DNA from: Osmia lignaria lignaria
Taxonomy: Eukaryota > Arthropoda > Insecta > Hymenoptera > Megachilidae
NCBI RefSeq assembly: GCF_051020975.1
Contig: NW_027478158.1
Coordinates: forward strand, 5,952,001 to 6,016,000
Length of the DNA stretch: 64,000 nucleotides
Direction: 5' to 3'
Below are positions 59,381 through 64,000 of this stretch, piece after piece (the first letter of the stretch is position 1; each line of letters starts with the position of its first letter). The translations under genes were made by a program, and so were the position numbers. The notes beneath the pieces are model-generated. The model did not search any database, was not told the DNA's origin, and saw only the letters and a list, made by a program, of their open reading frames with translations.

Positions 59381-61297
59381 TTGCAGATTCATCTCAAGGG
59401 AAGGGGTCTGACGGACATATTTCGAAATATTTCTTCTTCTGCACAGCTAAGCTCGAAGTGGCATTTGCAGCTCGCAATAGTGCAGAGTTATCTCAAAGAA
59501 ACAGGCCACGGTGTTTCTGTACCTGTATTATGTTGGTGCAGCTTCGGAACTTTTAAATATCTTGATATATCTCGAGAACTACGCATCTGATCAAAAAATA
59601 TCATCGAACATAAAAAGTAGGAAACTTAATTCTCTACAAAAAAGGTCTCTTAACATTTTGCCATAGCTCGCTTCGTTTCCGAGATATTTGCAGATTTATC
59701 TCAAGGGAAGGGGCCTGACGGACATATTTCGAGATATTTCTTCTTCTTGTTGTTCTTCTTCTGCACAGCTAAGCTGGAAGTGGCATTTGCAGCTCGCAAT
59801 AGTGCAGAGTTATCTCAAAGAAAGGGGCCACGGTGTTTCTGTATCTCTATTATGTTGGTGCGGCTTCGGAACTTTTAAATATCTTGATATATCTCGAGAA
59901 CTACGCATCTGATCAAAAAATATCATAGAACATAAAAAATAGGAAACTTAATTCTCTACAAAAAAGGTCTCTTAACATTTTGCCATAGCTCGCTTCGTTT
60001 CCGAGATATTTGCAGATTCAGCTCAAAGGAACTGGCCTGACGGACATATTTCGAGATATTTCTTCTTCTTGTTGTTCTTCTTCTGCACAGCTAAGCTCGA
60101 AGCGGCATTTGCAGCTCGCAATAGTGCAGAGTTATCTCAAAGAAAGAGGCCACGGTGTTTCTGTACCTCTATTATGTTGGTGCAGCTTCGGAACTTTTAA
60201 ATATCTTGATATATCTCGAGAACTACGCATCTGATCAAAAAATATCATCGAACATAAAAAGTAGGAAACTTAATTCTCTACAAAAAAGGTCTCTTAACAT
60301 TTTGCCATAGCTCGCTTCGTTTCCGAGATATTTGCAGATTTATCTCAAGGGAAGGGGCCTGACGGACATATTTCGAGATATTTCTTCTTCTTGTTGTTCT
60401 TCTTCTGCACAGCTAAGCTGGAAGTGGCACTTGCGGCTCGCACTAGTGCAGAGTTATCTCAAAGAAAGGGGCCACGGCGTTTCTGTATCTCTATTATGTT
60501 GGTGCGGCTTCGGAACTTTTAAATATCTCGATATATCTCGAAAACAACGCTTCTGATCAAAAAATATCATAGAACATAAATTGTAGGAAGCATAATTCTC
60601 TACAAAAAAGGTCTCTTAACATTTTGCCATAGCTCGCTTCGTTTCCGAGATATTTGCAGATATATCTCAAGGGAAGCGGCCTGACGGACATATTTCGAGA
60701 TATTTCTTCTTCTTGTTGTTCTTCTTCTGCACAGCTAAGCTGGAAGTGGCATTTGCAGCTCGCAATAGTGCAGAGTTATCTCAAAGAAAGGGGCCACGGT
60801 GTTTCTGTATCTCTATTATGTTGGTGCGGCTTCGGAACTTTTAAATATCTTGATATATCTCGAGAACTACGCATCTGATCAAAAAATATCATAGAACATA
60901 AAAAGTAGGAAACTTAATTCTCTACAAAAAAGGTCTCTTAACATTTTGCCATAGCTCGCTTCGTTTCCGAGATATTTGCAGATTCAGCTCAAAGGAACTG
61001 GCCTGACGGACATATTTCGAGATATTTCTTCTTCTTGTTGTTCTTCTTCTGCACAGCTAAGCTCGAAGCGGCATTTGCAGCTCGCAATAGTGCAGAGTTA
61101 TCTCAAAGAAAGAGGCCACGGTGTTTCTGTACCTCTATTATGTTGGTGCAGCTTCGGAACTTTTAAATATCTTGATATATCTCGAGAACTACGCATCTGA
61201 TCAAAAAATATCATCGAACATAAAAAGTAGGAAACTTAATTCTCTACAAAAAAGGTCTCTTAACATTTTGCCATAGCTCGCTTCGTTTCCGAGATAT
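59381..61297 (+). repeat. Higher-order unit E, 6-monomer segment with a fusion monomer
   Basis: A 307-bp deletion monomer (59381, private TTTCGAAATAT and GAAACAGGCC) is followed by 59688, a fusion of the GCACTAGTGC and GATATATCTC types. Then come GATTCAGCTC (60010), the CACGGCG/AAAACAACGC monomer (60332), GATATATCTC/GCGG (60654) and GATTCAGCTC (60976). The rare pair CACGGCG with AAAACAACGC ties 60332 to 57142 at 3190 bp (10 monomers less two 15-bp deletions). Confidence 0.85.
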
Positions 61298-63228
61298 TTG
61301 CAGATTTATCTCAAGGGAAGGGGCCTGACGGACATATTTCGAGATATTTCTTCTTCTTGTTGTTCTTCTTCTGCACAGCTAAGCTGGAAGTGGCATTTGC
61401 GGCTCGCACTAGTGCAGAGTTATCTCAAAGAAAGGGGCCACGGTGTTTCTGTATCTCTATTATGTTGGTGCGGCTTCGGAACTTTTAAATATCTCGATAT
61501 ATCTCGAAAACTACGCTTCTGATCAAAAAATATCATAGAACATAAATTTTAGGAAACATAATTCCCTACAAAAAACGTCTCTTAACATTTTGCCATAGCT
61601 CGCTTCGTTTCCGAGATATTTGCAGATTTATCTCAAGGGAAGTGGCCTGACGGACATATTTCGAGATATTTCTTCTTCTTGTTGTTCTTCTTCTGCACAG
61701 CTAAACTGGAAGTGGCAATTCCAGCTCGCAATAGTGCAGAGTTATCCCAAACAAAGGGGCCACGATGTTTCTGTATCTCTATTATGTTGGTGCGGCTTCG
61801 GAACTTTTAAATATCTCGATATATCTCGAAAACTACGCTTCTGATCAAAAAATATCATACAACATAAATTGTAGGAAACATAATTCTCTACAAAAAAGGT
61901 CTCTTAACATTTTGCCATAGCTCGCTTCGTTTCCGAGATATTTACAGATTTATCTCAAGGGAAGGGGCCTGACGGACATATTTCGAGATATTTCTTCTTC
62001 TTGTTGTTCTTCTTCTGCACAGCTAAGCTGGAAGTGGCATTTGCAGCGCGCAATAGTGCAGAGTTATCTCAAAGAAAGGGGCCACGGTGTTTCTGTATCT
62101 CTATTATGTTGGTGCGGCTTCGGAACTTTTAAATATCGCGATATATCTCGAAAACTACGCTTCTGATCAAAAAATATCATACAACGTAAATTGTAGGAAA
62201 TATTATTCTCTACAAAAAAGGTCTCTTAACATTTTGCCATAGCTCGCTTCGTTTCCGAGATATTTGCAGATTCATCTCAAGGGAAGGGGTCTGACGGACA
62301 TATTTCGAGATATTTCTTCTTCTTGTTGTTCTTCTTCTGCACAGCTAAGCTCGAAGTGGCATTTGCAGCTCGCAATAGTGCAGAGTTATCTCAAAGAGAG
62401 GGGCCACGGTGTTTCTGTATCTCTATTATGTTGGTGCGGCTTCGGAACTTTTAAGTATCTTGATCTATCTCGAGAACTACGCATCTGATCAAAAAATATC
62501 ATAGAAGATAAAAAGTAGGAAACTTAATTCTCTACAAAAAAGGTCTCTTAACATTTCGCCATAGCTCGCATCGTTTCCGAGATATTTGCAGATTTAACTC
62601 AAGGGAAGGGGCCTGTCGGACATATTTCGAGATATTTCTTCTTCTTGTTGCTCTTCTTCTGCACAGCTAATCTGGAAGTGGCATTTGCGGCTCGCACTAG
62701 TGCAGAGTTATCTCAAAGAAAGGGGCCACGGTGTTTCTGTATCCCTATTATGTTGGTGCGGCTTCGGAACTTTTAAATATCTCGATATATCTCGAAAACT
62801 ACGCTTCTGATCAAAAAATATCACAGAACATAAATTGTAGGAAACATAATTCTCTACAAAAAGGTCTCTTAACATTTTGCCATAGCTCGCTTCGTTTCCG
62901 AGATATTTGCAGATTCAGCTCAAAGGAACTGGCCTGACGGACATATTTCGAGATATTTCTTCTTCTTGTTGTTCTTCCTCTGCACAGCTAAGCTGGAAGT
63001 GGCATTTGCAGCTCGCAATAGTGCAGAGTTATCTCAAAGAAAGGGGCCACGGTGTTTCTGTATCTCTATTATGTTGGTGCGGCTTCGGAACTTTTAAATA
63101 TCTCGATATATCTCGAAAACTACGCTTCTGATCAAAAAATATCATAGAACATAAAAAGTAGGCAACTTAATTCTCTACAAAAAAGGTCTCTGAACATTTT
63201 GCCATAGCTCGCTTCGTTTCCGAGATAT
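61298..63228 (+). repeat. Six-monomer heterogeneous block after unit E
   Basis: Private changes are denser here: AAATTTTAGG and ATTCCCTAC (61298), GGCAATTCCAG and CCCAAACAAAGG (61620), TTTACAGATTT and AATATCGCGATA (61942), AGTATCTTGATCTATC (62264), TTTAACTC with GCCTGTCGG and GTTGCTCTTC (62586), and a GATTCAGCTC monomer (62907). The 62586 unit is 321 bp because its A run reads CTACAAAAAGG. Higher private variation is what array edges usually show, but the array continues beyond the window. Confidence 0.7.
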
Positions 63229-64000
63229 TTGCAGATTTATCTCAAGGGAAGGGGCCTAACGGACATATTTCGAGATATTACTTCTTCTTGTTGTTCTTCT
63301 TCTGCACAGCTAAACTGGAAGTGGCATTTCCAGCTCGCAATAGTGCAGAGTTATCTCAAAGAAAGGGGCCACGGTGTTTCTGTATCTCTATTATGTTGGT
63401 GCGGTTTCGGAACTTTTAAATATCTTGATATATCTCGAGAACTACGTATCTGATCAAAAAATATCATAGAACATAAAAAGTAGGAAACTTAATTCTCTAC
63501 AAAAAAGGTCTCTTAACATTTTGCCATAGCTCGCTTCGTTTCCGAGATATTTGCAGATTTATCTCAAGGGAAGGGGCCTGACGGACATATTTCGAGATAT
63601 TTCTTCTTCTTGTTGTTCTTCTTCTGCACAGCTGAGCTGGAAGTGGCATTTGCAGGTCGCAATAGTGCAGAGTTATCTCAAAGAAAGGGGCCACGGTGTT
63701 TCTGTATCTCTATTATGTTGGTGCGGCTTCGGAACTTTTAAATATCTCGATATATCTCGAAAACTACGCTTCTGATCAAAAAATATCATAGAACATAAAA
63801 AGTAGGCAACTTAATTCTCTACAAAAAAGGTCTCTTAACATTTTGCCATAGCTCGCTTCGTTTCCGAGATATTTGCAGATTTATCTCAAGGGAAGGGGCC
63901 TAACGGACATATTTCGAGATATTACTTCTTCTTGTTGTTCTTCTTCTGCACAGCTAAACTGGAAGTGGCATTTCCAGCTCGCAATAGTGCAGAGTTATCT
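63229..64000 (+). repeat. 644-bp dimer repeat, cut by the right window edge
   Basis: The markers GTAGGCAACTTAATTC (63160 and 63803), CCTAACGG and GATATTACTTCTTC (63256-63290 and 63899-63930) recur at about 644 bp, with the 63551 monomer (GCTGAGCTGG, GCAGGTCGC) between. The final monomer (63873-64000) is partial. Confidence 0.85.

Larger units (their letters stand above)
1..64000 (+). repeat. 322-bp satellite DNA array, entire window
   Basis: The same 322-bp unit recurs head to tail in one orientation through the whole window. Taking the shared TTGCAGATTTATC motif as the phase point, unit starts fall at 184 and every 322 bp after it, giving 198 complete monomers and two partial end monomers. 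The register is broken only by deletions totalling 67 bp, all after position 49700. Monomers differ mostly by scattered substitutions, many shared by groups of monomers. No unique spacer, inversion or inserted element was found. Long homogeneous arrays of this kind are typical of eukaryotic heterochromatin; the family name and species cannot be told from sequence alone. Both window edges cut through the array, so its true length is unknown. Confidence 0.98.

Noticed and set aside
184..63775. About 190 plus-strand 74-codon open frames as genes
   Set aside because: They are one frame of a tandem repeat, open at TTG and not ATG, with mainly replacement changes, several stop-bearing copies and no recognisable domain or expression signal.
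1..64000. CRISPR array
   Set aside because: The repeats are 322 bp and contiguous with no unique spacers; direct repeat and spacer alternation is absent.
1..64000. Bacterial or phage origin
   Set aside because: No operons, ribosome binding sites, or recognisable bacterial genes in 64 kb. The tandem higher-order satellite structure is a eukaryotic chromosome feature.

Overview
The whole 64 kb window is one uninterrupted head-to-tail satellite DNA array. A monomer of 322 bp (about 39% G+C by hand count of the representative unit 4048-4369) repeats from the first base to the last. There are 198 complete monomers from 184 to 63872, plus partial ones of 183 bp and 128 bp at the window edges. Only nine monomers have a different length: four carry a 15-bp deletion, one a 3-bp deletion, and four lack a single base. 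I see no unique sequence, transposon, RNA gene, CRISPR array or protein-coding gene that I can support.

Organism. A long homogeneous tandem array with higher-order structure points to a eukaryotic chromosome, such as pericentromeric, subtelomeric or other heterochromatin. The monomer keeps about 11 CpG dinucleotides, close to the number its base composition predicts. That argues against a heavily CpG-methylated vertebrate or plant genome and fits an invertebrate such as an arthropod; this is inference. I do not recognise the monomer as a named satellite family.

Layout. Monomers differ by shared diagnostic substitutions, so blocks of monomers can be followed as duplicated units. 184-7900 holds a 13-monomer (4186 bp) period seen twice, with a third partial copy at about 8380-9425. 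10488-15639 holds three copies of a 5-monomer (1610 bp) unit with one extra monomer inserted. 17250-35281 is a mosaic of a few subtypes, with local 1-, 2-, 4- and 8-monomer duplications and an 11-monomer block (28520-32061) repeated as a 9-monomer block (32062-34959). 35282-44297 is a rearranged zone where a 13-monomer offset appears again. 44298-48805 shows 9-monomer offsets. 48806-52989 has a 5/6-monomer unit. 55240-61619 has a 3/4-monomer unit marked by the 15-bp deletion. The window ends in a new 644-bp dimer repeat.

Function. Most monomers contain a 74-codon open frame, but it starts at TTG, not ATG, changes amino acids freely between copies, and cannot run into the next monomer because 322 is not a multiple of three. 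I treat it as a by-product of repetition and not as a gene. The biological interest lies in array evolution: unequal exchange, gene conversion and replication slippage can be read from the variants, with several hybrid monomers whose breakpoints can be placed within about 20-80 bp.
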